Part shown: positions 39,577 to 48,000 of the stretch, piece after piece
How the letters are laid out: every line of letters begins with the position of its first letter
Position numbering within the stretch: the stretch's first letter is position 1
Assembly (NCBI RefSeq): GCF_000317675.1
Contig: NC_019776.1
Location: 248,001 to 312,000, forward strand
Length of the DNA stretch: 64,000 bases
From: Cyanobacterium aponinum PCC 10605
Lineage (GTDB): Bacteria; Cyanobacteriota; Cyanobacteriia; Cyanobacteriales; Cyanobacteriaceae
Direction: 5' to 3'
Translations under genes and position numbers: made by a program
Notes under the pieces: model-generated
What the model was told of the DNA's origin: nothing
The model's database searches: none
Seen by the model: only the letters and a program-made list of their open reading frames with translations

Positions 39577-40707
39577 TTAGCTATTGACATCAAGAATACG
39601 AGAAGTGGTAAAACGATTCATCCATTGTTCAAGATATTGACGATTGGCTAATTTTTCTTTAGGATTTTCTGTGGTTAAGGGATAGGGGGCTAACCCTTGC
39701 AATGCCGCCGTAGTTACGCAATACATTGACTTTTGAAAGCTAATACAGATTTTGACTAATAAATCATCTTCCTGCCGAGGGGTTTGACGATAAAATTCAT
39801 GGAGATAATCGGGGATAAAATGACGCATATCTTGCATTAAAAGAGTGGGAGGAATACCTGCACTACCTACAGGGAGAGGATCGGCATAAAGTGCGCCATA
39901 ATTAAAAGAGCCTTGATCTGAGGGGATTTGATTGGCTTGAGCATTATAAGAAATTGTGCCTAAAAATGGTGTGCCTCGGAAAAATACTGCTTCCACATAG
40001 GGTACTGCTGTATCCATCAGAAATGTTAATCCTGCGGATTCTGGAATTAATTGATAAGTTTTCCCTTTTATCTCCACCGCATAGGTAATGGGTTTATTTG
40101 CTGATTCTACTAACCCATCGAGAATATGTTTTACTACATCACTAATAGATTCTATCTCTCCATTATCATAACGATCCGATAAAGATAAGAACATATCACT
40201 CATTACTCGCCAAAATTGCCCTAAAGCAGAGTAATAAGCTAACATTTTCACTTGTTCGGGCAAAAATTCAGGAAAAAGACCATTAAGACTCGAAACTAAT
40301 AGATTTCCTTTTATTTTAGCTGCGATCGCATCTTGACAGTAACGATTAAACTCAGGAGAATCTAAATAATCATCTAACTTGCCTCCTCCATGCCATAACA
40401 TTCCTCGCATACAATATTCTGCATATTCATAATTAATGCGATCGTGCCACCAGTGACGAAAAAGTTTATTCCACGAAAATTGACCGTCAAAGTATTTAAA
40501 AAAAGGAAATAAGACAAGAAATTGATTCTCTGCAATATAATTAAGATTAATAGAATAACGATCTAAAACCACTCCATAGGATTTGAGAATACCTACAACT
40601 TCAATTAAATTATCGGGGGAATTTTTTAATAAAGCCTTACCACTTTCTAAACGATGAATATATTTTGCTAAAGGATGTTTAGAGGGTTGAAGAGGTGTCG
40701 TTACCAT
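39577..40707 (-). CDS. chpX: CO2 hydration protein (ChpX/CupB type)
   Basis: 376 residues matching CO2 hydration proteins over the whole length: KYIHRLESGKALLKN, VVGILKSYGVVLDRYSINL, FRHWWHDRINYEYAEYCM, then SAGLTFLMDTAVPYVEA and LLMQDMRHFIPDYLH. These work with specialised NDH-1 complexes at the thylakoid to convert CO2 to bicarbonate. CupA is usually next to ndhF3-ndhD3; this gene has no ndh neighbours, which fits the constitutive CupB/ChpX form. Assignment to CupB rather than CupA is inference from this context. Confidence 0.87.
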   Translation of the reverse strand: MVTTPLQPSKHPLAKYIHRLESGKALLKNSPDNLIEVVGILKSYGVVLDRYSINLNYIAENQFLVLFPFFKYFDGQFSWNKLFRHWWHDRINYEYAEYCMRGMLWHGGGKLDDYLDSPEFNRYCQDAIAAKIKGNLLVSSLNGLFPEFLPEQVKMLAYYSALGQFWRVMSDMFLSLSDRYDNGEIESISDVVKHILDGLVESANKPITYAVEIKGKTYQLIPESAGLTFLMDTAVPYVEAVFFRGTPFLGTISYNAQANQIPSDQGSFNYGALYADPLPVGSAGIPPTLLMQDMRHFIPDYLHEFYRQTPRQEDDLLVKICISFQKSMYCVTTAALQGLAPYPLTTENPKEKLANRQYLEQWMNRFTTSRILDVNS

Positions 40708-41212
40708 AATTATAAGTTAGTTTGCATATAAGTTGACTGGTGAGCAAAGGGTAAGGGGCAAAGGGCAAAGGTGAAAAATTAAGAATTAAGAATTAAAAAT
40801 TCCGAACACTCATTACTACTCATTACTTGTTTCTCCCTCTCCCCTTATCTCCCCAACACCCTAAAACTCCTAACCCCGAACTCTGAACTTTGAACTCAAA
40901 TATAGACCTTTTTTGTTCGTCTATTTTACCGTTTAGAAAATCTGTAGTAAACTACAAAATTCCTTTTTTAGCCCAATTTTAGACTAAAAGCCTAACGGCA
41001 AGGCTGTTACCTAATTGTGTTACTCAGTTTCCTTTTCCCACTTTTAGGATACTTAATAAAAAGGATTTACGCTTATTGCTACCAATTTCATATGAAATTA
41101 TACACTTTTCTACAGATTGATTTCAACTGTTTTAACTCCACTTTAGACCTGTTGCAAAATTGAAAATTATTGAGAAAATAAAAGCAACCCTTGAATTTAT
41201 CTTTTAAAGCAA
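40708..41212. other. Intergenic region, heptameric repeats, no gene
   Basis: 505 bases between divergent chpX and the dienelactone hydrolase. It holds short tandem repeats (AATTAAGAATTAAGAATT at about 40774-40796; CTCCTAACCCCGAACTCTG at about 40865-40885) and a perfect GTAGTAAACTAC inverted repeat at about 40946. It probably carries the chpX promoter. No ORF or RNA gene is visible. Confidence 0.5.
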
Positions 41213-41944
41213 ATGAAACTTAATACTGACACAGTACAAATTCTTAACCAAGATTTACTGATTTCTGCTTATTTAGCCCAACCTGATTCTAGTGAAGAAT
41301 TACCTGCCGTTATTGTGGTTCAAGAGATTTTTGGAGTCAATGATCACATTCAAGATATTACCCGTCGTATTGCTAATGAGGGATACATTGCTATTGCCCC
41401 CGCCATTTATCAACGTCAAGCCCCTAATTTCACCGCCGGTTATACTCCTGAAGATGTAAAAATCGGTCGAGAATATAAAAATCAAACTAAAGCCGACGAA
41501 CTACTAAGTGATATTCAAGCAACCATTAATTTTCTTTATCAATTACCCAGAGTAAAAAAAACAGGAGTGGGTGCAATTGGTTTTTGTTTTGGTGGTCATG
41601 TTACATATTTAACCGCAATTCTTCCAGAAATTAAAGCTACAGCATCGTTTTATGGAGCAGGGATCGCTAATTGGTGTCCGGGGTCAAATGTGCCTACCAT
41701 TGCCAGAACTAAGGACATTAAGGGCAAAATATACTGTTTCTTTGGCGAAAAAGATGCTAGTATCCCCCCTGAACAAGTAACACAAATTGAATCGGAACTA
41801 CAAAAATATCAAATACCTCATCAAATTTTCCGCTATGGAGAAGCTGAACATGGTTTTATGTGCGATCGCCGCTCAAGTTATCATCAAGAATCGGCACAAG
41901 ATGCTTGGGAAAAGGCATTAGAACTTTTTAAGACCACTTTATAA
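41213..41944 (+). CDS. Dienelactone hydrolase family protein
   Basis: 243 residues, an alpha/beta hydrolase of the dienelactone hydrolase family. The nucleophile is Cys in GAIGFCFGGH, with Asp in FGEKDASIP and His in GEAEHGFMCDR completing the triad. The start PAVIVVQEIFGVNDHI is the family's first motif (EIFGVN). In organisms without a catechol pathway its substrate is unknown. Soluble, likely cytosolic, no neighbours on the same strand close enough for an operon. Confidence 0.92.
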   Translation: MKLNTDTVQILNQDLLISAYLAQPDSSEELPAVIVVQEIFGVNDHIQDITRRIANEGYIAIAPAIYQRQAPNFTAGYTPEDVKIGREYKNQTKADELLSDIQATINFLYQLPRVKKTGVGAIGFCFGGHVTYLTAILPEIKATASFYGAGIANWCPGSNVPTIARTKDIKGKIYCFFGEKDASIPPEQVTQIESELQKYQIPHQIFRYGEAEHGFMCDRRSSYHQESAQDAWEKALELFKTTL

Positions 41945-42024
41945 TCAATTTCATAATTCCTGTTTTATTCTCAAATGTTTATTGATATTTTTCTTTTCAA
42001 TCTTGTTTTAGAAAAATAAAACCC

Positions 42025-42075
42025 GACACCTGAAACCTGCCCTTATCGGATATTTTTAAGCCGAGCTGAGGTTAA
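42025..42075 (+). repeat. Dispersed repeat, ...TTAAGCCGAGCTGAGGTTA type, copy 2
   Basis: GACACCTGAAACCTGCCCTT then ATCGGATATTTTTAAGCCGA then GCTGAGGTTA. It matches 31451-31490 and the minus-strand copy at 37762-37805. It lies directly before the next gene, so it is part of its upstream region. Confidence 0.65.
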
Positions 42076-42081
42076 TTAATA

Positions 42082-42936
42082 ATGTCTGACAAAAAAAAAG
42101 AATCCCAACCCTTTCTACCTAAAATAGTCCGCCGTTTTCAAAAAACCCTCTCTTCTTTCATAAATGCGATCGCAGAAGCGATTACTTCTTCTGTCCATAT
42201 ACCCGAAATTGCGATCGGACCTATTATTGGGTCTTTAATAACAGCTATTACCACTTTAATTATAGGATTAGTAACCATATCTAATATTTTCAGCGAACAG
42301 TTTTTATATCGCCCTCTACAAATTCAGGATAATAACGCCAATTACACCCTAGAATTAGCCCGTTATCAACAAACTATTTTGACTGATTATCTAAATCATG
42401 CCACCCAATTAACCCTTGATTATCCCCTCTGGAAATTACAGCAAAATCCTTACTTATTAAGAAGTTTAACTCAAACCGTATTAAAAGAAATTGATGGGGA
42501 AAGAAAACGATATATCATTATGTTTTTAAAAGATAGTTTTTTCCTAAATTCTCCCTCTCAAGAACCTCCCTCCCTACTTAAAGAAGCGGATTTAACCGAA
42601 GCCAATTTAAGCAAATTAGATTTAACTGCTAGTAACTTTTCTGGTAGTAATCTGAGCAAGGCAAATTTAAGCCATACCAACTTTCATAAAAGTAATTTAA
42701 AAAATGCTAATTTAAACAATGCCAACCTTACCAATGCAGACTTAAGAGGTGCAAACCTAAGCAAGATAGAAGCGACTAACACCAATTTCACTAATGCTTG
42801 TTACGATGTTTTTACTCAATTTGATTCTAATTTTGATCCCATTAAAGCTAATATGCAACAGATAGATTCTTTTAGTAACTGCCCTTATATCAAAGATGTA
42901 AGTGAAAATTCAAATAAAAAATCAACAAAGAATTAG
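42082..42936 (+). CDS. Membrane-anchored pentapeptide-repeat protein
   Basis: 284 residues. A hydrophobic segment at about 46-75 (GPIIGSLITAITTLIIGLVT) is likely one membrane helix or hairpin. A helical linker follows to about 165. Residues 165-238 are tandem A(D/N)LxX pentapeptides (LTEANLSKLDLTASNFSGSN). The C-terminal 40 residues include two cysteines. There is no known enzyme motif. It resembles cyanobacterial membrane pentapeptide proteins of unknown role. A dispersed repeat lies immediately upstream of its start. Confidence 0.78.
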   Translation: MSDKKKESQPFLPKIVRRFQKTLSSFINAIAEAITSSVHIPEIAIGPIIGSLITAITTLIIGLVTISNIFSEQFLYRPLQIQDNNANYTLELARYQQTILTDYLNHATQLTLDYPLWKLQQNPYLLRSLTQTVLKEIDGERKRYIIMFLKDSFFLNSPSQEPPSLLKEADLTEANLSKLDLTASNFSGSNLSKANLSHTNFHKSNLKNANLNNANLTNADLRGANLSKIEATNTNFTNACYDVFTQFDSNFDPIKANMQQIDSFSNCPYIKDVSENSNKKSTKN

Positions 42937-43117
42937 CTTTATTTTCGATATTAGTCGTATAATGATTTGTATTATACAAAAACAGTAAAAATACTATTGC
43001 TTTGAGCCGAGACGATTAAAAGTGTTTGCACTTAGACTAGGAAAAAAACAAACTTTACTGTAAAATAGTATATTTGGGTCTAAATATAAAAATATATATA
43101 AGGAGAAATTAGTAAAT

Positions 43118-43726
43118 ATGGCTCGATATACAGGTCCTCGTTTGAGGGTAGTACGTCGCTTGGGAGATTTACCCGGTTTAACTCGTAAAAATGCTCGTCG
43201 CTCTTATCCCCCCGGACAACACGGACAAAATCGCCGTAAACGCTCTGAATATGCCATTCGTTTGGAAGAAAAGCAAAAACTCCGTTATAACTATGGTGTA
43301 AGTGAGAAACAGTTAGTTCGTTACGTGAAAAAAGCTCGTCGTGTAACTGGTTCTACTGGTTTAGTGTTGTTGCAATTGCTAGAAATGCGTCTTGACAACA
43401 CCGTTTTCCGTCTTGGTATGGCTCCTACTATTCCCTCTGCTCGTCAGTTGGTTAATCATGGACATATCATGGTTAATGGTCAAGTAGTGGATATTGCTAG
43501 TTATCAATGTCGCCCCGGTGATATAATTTCCGTCAGAAATAGAGACAAATCTACCAATATTGTCAAAACCAATTTACTTAACCCCGGTTTGGCGAATCTT
43601 CCCAGTCACTTAGAATTTGATAAAGATAATCTCACCGGTAAAGTTAATGGTGTGATTGAAAGAGAATGGGTGGCTTTAAATATTAATGAACTACTCGTTA
43701 TTGAGTACTACTCTCGTAAGGCTTAA
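43118..43726 (+). CDS. rpsD: 30S ribosomal protein S4
   Basis: 202 residues, full length. S4 nucleates 30S assembly. [20 protein letters not shown] is the cyanobacterial/plastid N-terminus, and the S4 RNA-binding domain follows ([34 protein letters not shown]). AAGGAGAAATT upstream is a good ribosome binding site. It is a stand-alone gene, as in other cyanobacteria. Confidence 0.98.
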   Translation: MARYTGPRLRVVRRLGDLPGLTRKNARRSYPPGQHGQNRRKRSEYAIRLEEKQKLRYNYGVSEKQLVRYVKKARRVTGSTGLVLLQLLEMRLDNTVFRLGMAPTIPSARQLVNHGHIMVNGQVVDIASYQCRPGDIISVRNRDKSTNIVKTNLLNPGLANLPSHLEFDKDNLTGKVNGVIEREWVALNINELLVIEYYSRKA

Positions 43727-43934
43727 TTTGTTTTGGTGTTGGTGTTTTAGCCCATCAACATTGAATGAATTAAATCGAATAGGTGAAAGGCAAATAGACA
43801 GATACTATTTCTGGGAAAACCTCAGGCTAGAAGTCCTAATGATTGGCTGTCTTAATTTTTGCGTTGTTAAACTATTAACTCAAGCTAACTAGCCTCTCAT
43901 CTAATTTCTTCCTCTCTTTAACTCTCCATATTTA

Positions 43935-44768
43935 TTATCCCTTTTGACATTGAGGGCAAAAATGACTCGATCGCCCTCCTAATTTTATTTTTTCGATTAT
44001 ATTAGAACATATACGGCAGGGTTGCCCTTTACGACCATAAACCCATGCTTTTCCGCCATAGTTACCGTTAACCCCAGTAATGTGGAGAAAATCACTAAAT
44101 GTTGTTCCCCCAGATGCGATCGCAGTTTCTAACACCTCCAAAATAGCAGAGTGTAACCTTTCTATTTGGGATGAAGACAAATCACAGGCAAGGGTTTGAG
44201 GATGAATATTACTGACAAATAACGCCTCATCAGCATAAATATTACCAATACCCGCTACAATACCTTGATCTAAAAGCACCGTTTTAATCGGGCGACGACA
44301 CCGTTTTAATTTATCCTGAAAATAAGTAACGGAAAATTGAGCGTCAAAAGGCTCATAACCCAACTTTTGCAAACCAGTGATAATAGAATCGGGGGCAACA
44401 TCTTGATTAACTAACCACACCTTGCCAAAAGTCCTCGTATCCACAAAACGTAACTCTTGATTATCAGCAAAAAAGAATCTTACCCTTGTATGTTTCTGCA
44501 AAGGAGAATCTTGTTTAACCCATAATAACTGCCCTGTCATCCTCAAATGGACTCCTAAGTAACCTTCGGATAATTGGGCTAATAAATACTTTCCTCTCCG
44601 ATGCCATTGTAAAATCTTTTGTGACTTAACTTCCTGTACAAATGTAGAGTCAGAATCAGGAAAAGCCACACTACGAGACAGCAAGACATCTGCCCCCATA
44701 ATAACAAGTCCCGAGGTCACATAATTGAGACCCCGACACACAGTTTCTACTTCAGGTAATTCAGGCAT
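43935..44768 (-). CDS. mutM: Formamidopyrimidine-DNA glycosylase
   Basis: 277 residues. It removes oxidised purines (8-oxoG, Fapy) and cuts the strand. The start PELPEVETVCRGL carries the catalytic Pro2 and Glu3. The H2TH region has QGIVAGIGNIYADEALF, and the C-terminal zinc finger has CRIC...CPQC. Length is normal. It lies 40 bases downstream of psaE on the same strand, a neighbour pair seen in other cyanobacteria, and could be read from the psaE promoter. Confidence 0.96.
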   Translation of the reverse strand: MPELPEVETVCRGLNYVTSGLVIMGADVLLSRSVAFPDSDSTFVQEVKSQKILQWHRRGKYLLAQLSEGYLGVHLRMTGQLLWVKQDSPLQKHTRVRFFFADNQELRFVDTRTFGKVWLVNQDVAPDSIITGLQKLGYEPFDAQFSVTYFQDKLKRCRRPIKTVLLDQGIVAGIGNIYADEALFVSNIHPQTLACDLSSSQIERLHSAILEVLETAIASGGTTFSDFLHITGVNGNYGGKAWVYGRKGQPCRICSNIIEKIKLGGRSSHFCPQCQKG

Positions 44769-44808
44769 GATAAGCGCCTTAGTAATTAAAAGAAAGAACG
44801 CAACTAGC

Positions 44809-45036
44809 TTACTTTTTCGCAGGTGCTGCGACTTCTTCTAGTTCATGCTCGGCAAAATTATTGGTATTAACTCCAGTAGCACTACCACTAAAGCCGTTAT
44901 AGTTAACTTTATCAAAACGAACGATAACAGGGTAAAGAATACCGCTTTTATCAACACTTGCAACAGTACCTACATCTTTGTACCAGTAGGACTCTTTGCG
45001 TAAAATTCTTACTTTTGAACCACGTTGAATTGCCAT
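44809..45036 (-). CDS. psaE: Photosystem I reaction centre subunit IV (PsaE)
   Basis: 75 residues from ATG 45036 ([20 protein letters not shown]), the conserved start; an upstream in-frame ATG at 45054 adds residues not found in the family. PsaE is an SH3-like stromal subunit that helps ferredoxin docking and cyclic electron flow. Conserved features: [27 protein letters not shown] and a final [11 protein letters not shown]. The C-terminal AAPAKK tail is typical of cyanobacterial PsaE. Confidence 0.97.
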   Translation of the reverse strand: MAIQRGSKVRILRKESYWYKDVGTVASVDKSGILYPVIVRFDKVNYNGFSGSATGVNTNNFAEHELEEVAAPAKK

Positions 45037-45054
45037 AAAAATATTTTTTCTCAA

Positions 45055-45922
45055 AATTACTATTAAATAAAAGGTTACTACTTGTTTGTACCGATGACAT
45101 CAATTTTTACTTTAAGTTTTGTTAAGAAAAACACTATTTCATAAGGAATTAATGAAATATGAGCCTCTAGCCTCCAGTTATAGCCTAATTTTATGCAATT
45201 TTGGTCTTAAATTGAAAATAGATAAAAAATTCTAAGCGAGCGAGAAAAATGCAATCAAATTTAACAAAAGTGTTATATAGACTTCCTGCTGATTACAATA
45301 TCTGAGTTAGAAGTAAAACCCATTGCTAAAGGGATAAAACTATTGAAAAAAAATAAATCCTACCATAGATAAAAATTAATATATCGATGTTCTAATAAAA
45401 AAATCGTTATGACAAAATGAGAATAAAAACTCGTACCTTTATTATTTTGAATAGTGTAAAAAAATAATTGAAAAGAATAACTAATTAATTATTATATTTA
45501 GGACTTATACAAAATAATTAGAAACTATAAACAAGCCCTTTCATTTACGCAATAAAACGAACAAGATAAATCTTGAAAATAAGTAAAAATTCTCTATTCT
45601 CCTCCCATCTCCTTTTCCCAATTACCTAAATCTCCGCCCTAAGATGAAACAAAAGGTAAATAATCATTGACAATAGGAAAAAAGACTTAACAATTCTTTA
45701 TAATGGAAAGAACAAAATAAATGGTTATTAAGAGAGTAACTCCCTGTATCAGTTGTCATGAAGTTTTATTCAAAACAACAGGGAATAGGGAATAAGGTTC
45801 AGCAGTGGTTGCAATAATTACAAGATGATATTAAAAACATCTTAACTATTGCCTCTTGACTGTTACCTATTGCCTCTGGTAAAGAGGGATAACCAACATG
45901 AGGTAATATAACGAATCTCAGT
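45055..45922. other. Long divergent intergenic region, no gene seen
   Basis: 868 bases between divergent psaE and glutamate synthase. It is AT-rich with A-runs and short repeats (TTGCCTCT twice near 45850-45880). It must carry both promoters. An imperfect GTT-N8-TAC at 45808-45821 resembles an NtcA site upstream of the glutamate synthase start, but no correctly placed -10 element is clear. No small ORF or known RNA gene was recognised. Confidence 0.45.
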
Positions 45923-47920
45923 ATGCAAGGTCAAGATACAATGACAAACTATAATGTTAATGATATGAATAATAACAATTTAACTCTTTTTCAAGGGCAA
46001 CCTTGGTTAGTGGAAGAAAGAGATGCTTGTGGTGTGGGTTTTATTGCCTATCAAAATGATCAAAAATCTCATAAATTAGTGAAACAGGCTTTAAATGCCT
46101 TACACTGTATGGAACATCGCGGGGGATGTAGTGCGGACAGAGATACTGGTGATGGTTCAGGGATTATGACTGGTATCCCCCATAAAATATTTCAACAATG
46201 GTTTGCAGAGAATGATATAGTAATGCCTCCTGCGGAAGAATGGGGGGTAGGAATGGTATTTTTACCTCAAGATGAGAAAGAAGCGGAAGAAGGGCGTAAA
46301 TATGTCGAGGAAATGGTTGCAGTAGAAAGCCTTAAAACCCTCGGATGGCGTGAAGTGCCTATCAATCCTGATGTATTAGGACAACAAGCAAGGGAAAATC
46401 AACCCCGTATTGAGCAGATTATCGTTACTTCTGATGAAAAACATTATAAAGGGGATGAACTCGATCGCCGTCTTTATGTAGCACGTTCCAGAGTAGGCAA
46501 AAAATTGACTGATGATTTTTATATTTGTTCTTTTTCCTGCCGTACCATTGTTTATAAAGGCTTAGTAAGAGGAGAAGTATTAGGGCAATTTTATCAAGAT
46601 TTAACTAATCCTGAATACGAAAGCCGTTTTGCGGTATATCATCGTCGTTTTAGCACCAATACTATGCCCAAATGGCCCTTCGCTCAACCTATGCGTATCT
46701 TAGGGCATAACGGAGAAATTAACACTCTCATCGGTAACATTAATTGGATGAGTGTCAGGGAAGCTAATTTAGAATTACCTGGATGGACAAAAGAAGAGTT
46801 TGACGGGGTTACTCCCATTGTCAACATGGCAAATAGTGACTCTTATAACCTCGATAGTTCATTAGAATTATTGGTTCGTACAGGTCGCAGTATTCCCGAA
46901 TCCTTAATGATTCTTGTACCTGAAGCCTACGAAAATCAACCAGAATTAGAAAAATATCCTCAGATTCTCGACTTTTATCGTTATTATAGCGGACTAAAAG
47001 AACCTTGGGATGGTCCTGCGTTATTGGCATTCAGTGAAGGTAAAACCGTTGGTGCTTGTCTCGATCGCAATGGCTTACGTCCTGCTCGTTATGCTATCAC
47101 AAAAGATGGCTATGTGGTAGTAGGTTCAGAAACAGGAGTTGTTGACTTAGACGAATCAGAAATCATCGAAAAAGGTAAACTAGGACCTGGTCAGATGATT
47201 GTGGTGGATTTGGAACAGAATAAAGTCCTCAAAAACTGGGAAATCAAACAAGAAATTGCATCCCAAAAACCTTATGGGCAGTGGTTGAAAGAATATCGCC
47301 TACATTTAGATAGACAAGCCCTCACCCCCAACCTCTCTCCCACAGGCGAGGAGGGAAATGTGAAACAGGCTTCTAGCCTGTCTGACAACAACTTAGTACA
47401 ACAACAGACAGCCTTCGGTTATACCCTCGAAGATGTAGAAATGATCATTACCGCTATGGCACGGGATGGAAAAGAGCCTACATTCTGTATGGGTGACGAT
47501 ATTCCTTTAGCGGTGTTATCCGATAAGCCTCGTTTATTGTACGACTACTTTAAACAACGTTTCGCCCAAGTTACCAACCCTCCCATTGATCCTTTACGGG
47601 AAAGTTTGGTAATGTCGTTACAGATGCACTTAGGAGAAAGAGGCAATTTATTACATATCGAACCAAAAAACGCCCATACTTTGGTAATTGATTCTCCTGT
47701 GTTGTCAGAATCTGACTTAAGTTTTATCAAAAAATCTGACTTTGCTACCGTTGAATTATCTACCCTCTTCGCTATCAGCGATGGACCAGACGGGTTAAAA
47801 TTAGCTTTAGAAAGATTATGTAATGAAGCTACCAAAGCAGTTAATCAGGGGCATCAAATCATCATTTTGAGCGATCGCACTCCCCTCACCCCCAAACCTC
47901 ACCCCCCGCCCCTCTCCTAA
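45923..47920 (+). CDS. gltS: Ferredoxin-dependent glutamate synthase, N-terminal part (interrupted gene)
   Basis: 665 residues. The class-II glutamine amidotransferase domain starts at Cys36 in [13 protein letters not shown] (the Cys is the mature N-terminus after removal of a propeptide). [19 protein letters not shown] is the plant/cyanobacterial ferredoxin type, unlike the NADPH type. The central domain follows. Residues about 467-487 ([18 protein letters not shown]) are an in-frame repeat insertion absent from relatives. The frame ends inside a second insertion at 47882-47958, reading [12 protein letters not shown] then TAA. The -1 frame there is open and leads straight into the C-terminal part. 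A one-base difference in C6 (47902-47907) would give one protein of about 1578 residues. Confidence 0.9.
   Translation: MQGQDTMTNYNVNDMNNNNLTLFQGQPWLVEERDACGVGFIAYQNDQKSHKLVKQALNALHCMEHRGGCSADRDTGDGSGIMTGIPHKIFQQWFAENDIVMPPAEEWGVGMVFLPQDEKEAEEGRKYVEEMVAVESLKTLGWREVPINPDVLGQQARENQPRIEQIIVTSDEKHYKGDELDRRLYVARSRVGKKLTDDFYICSFSCRTIVYKGLVRGEVLGQFYQDLTNPEYESRFAVYHRRFSTNTMPKWPFAQPMRILGHNGEINTLIGNINWMSVREANLELPGWTKEEFDGVTPIVNMANSDSYNLDSSLELLVRTGRSIPESLMILVPEAYENQPELEKYPQILDFYRYYSGLKEPWDGPALLAFSEGKTVGACLDRNGLRPARYAITKDGYVVVGSETGVVDLDESEIIEKGKLGPGQMIVVDLEQNKVLKNWEIKQEIASQKPYGQWLKEYRLHLDRQALTPNLSPTGEEGNVKQASSLSDNNLVQQQTAFGYTLEDVEMIITAMARDGKEPTFCMGDDIPLAVLSDKPRLLYDYFKQRFAQVTNPPIDPLRESLVMSLQMHLGERGNLLHIEPKNAHTLVIDSPVLSESDLSFIKKSDFATVELSTLFAISDGPDGLKLALERLCNEATKAVNQGHQIIILSDRTPLTPKPHPPPLS
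47319..47381. repeat. Dispersed repeat inserted in-frame in glutamate synthase
   Basis: CCCTCACCCCCAACCTCTCT then CCCACAGGCGAGGAGGG, followed by an ACAGGCT/AGCCTGT hairpin (47365-47381). It is related to the second insertion at 47882. It adds about 21 residues ([19 protein letters not shown]) between [10 protein letters not shown] and the conserved [13 protein letters not shown]. Confidence 0.65.
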
Positions 47921-47958
47921 AAGGAGAGGGTAGCCCCACAGGCGAGGGGAGAATAAAT
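47882..47958. repeat. Dispersed repeat inserted in glutamate synthase at the frame break
   Basis: CCCCTCACCCCCAAACCTCA leads to C6 (47902-47907), then a perfect 9-bp hairpin CCCTCTCCT/AGGAGAGGG with an AAA loop (47910-47930), then CCCCACAGGCGAGGGGAG. The conserved glutamate synthase sequence stops just before it (ILSDRT) and resumes just after it ([17 protein letters not shown]). Confidence 0.75.
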
Positions 47959-48000
47959 GGTGAATATTCTTATATTCCCCCTCTCCTTGCTATAGGTGCA

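Noticed and set aside
43686-43892. ORF of 68 codons starting inside rpsD
   Set aside because: It begins in the 3' end of rpsD in another frame and runs into spacer. Nothing supports it as a gene.
45808-45821. NtcA site (GTT-N8-TAC) upstream of glutamate synthase
   Set aside because: It deviates from GTA-N8-TAC and no well-spaced TANNNT -10 box follows. Position makes it attractive, but sequence support is too weak.
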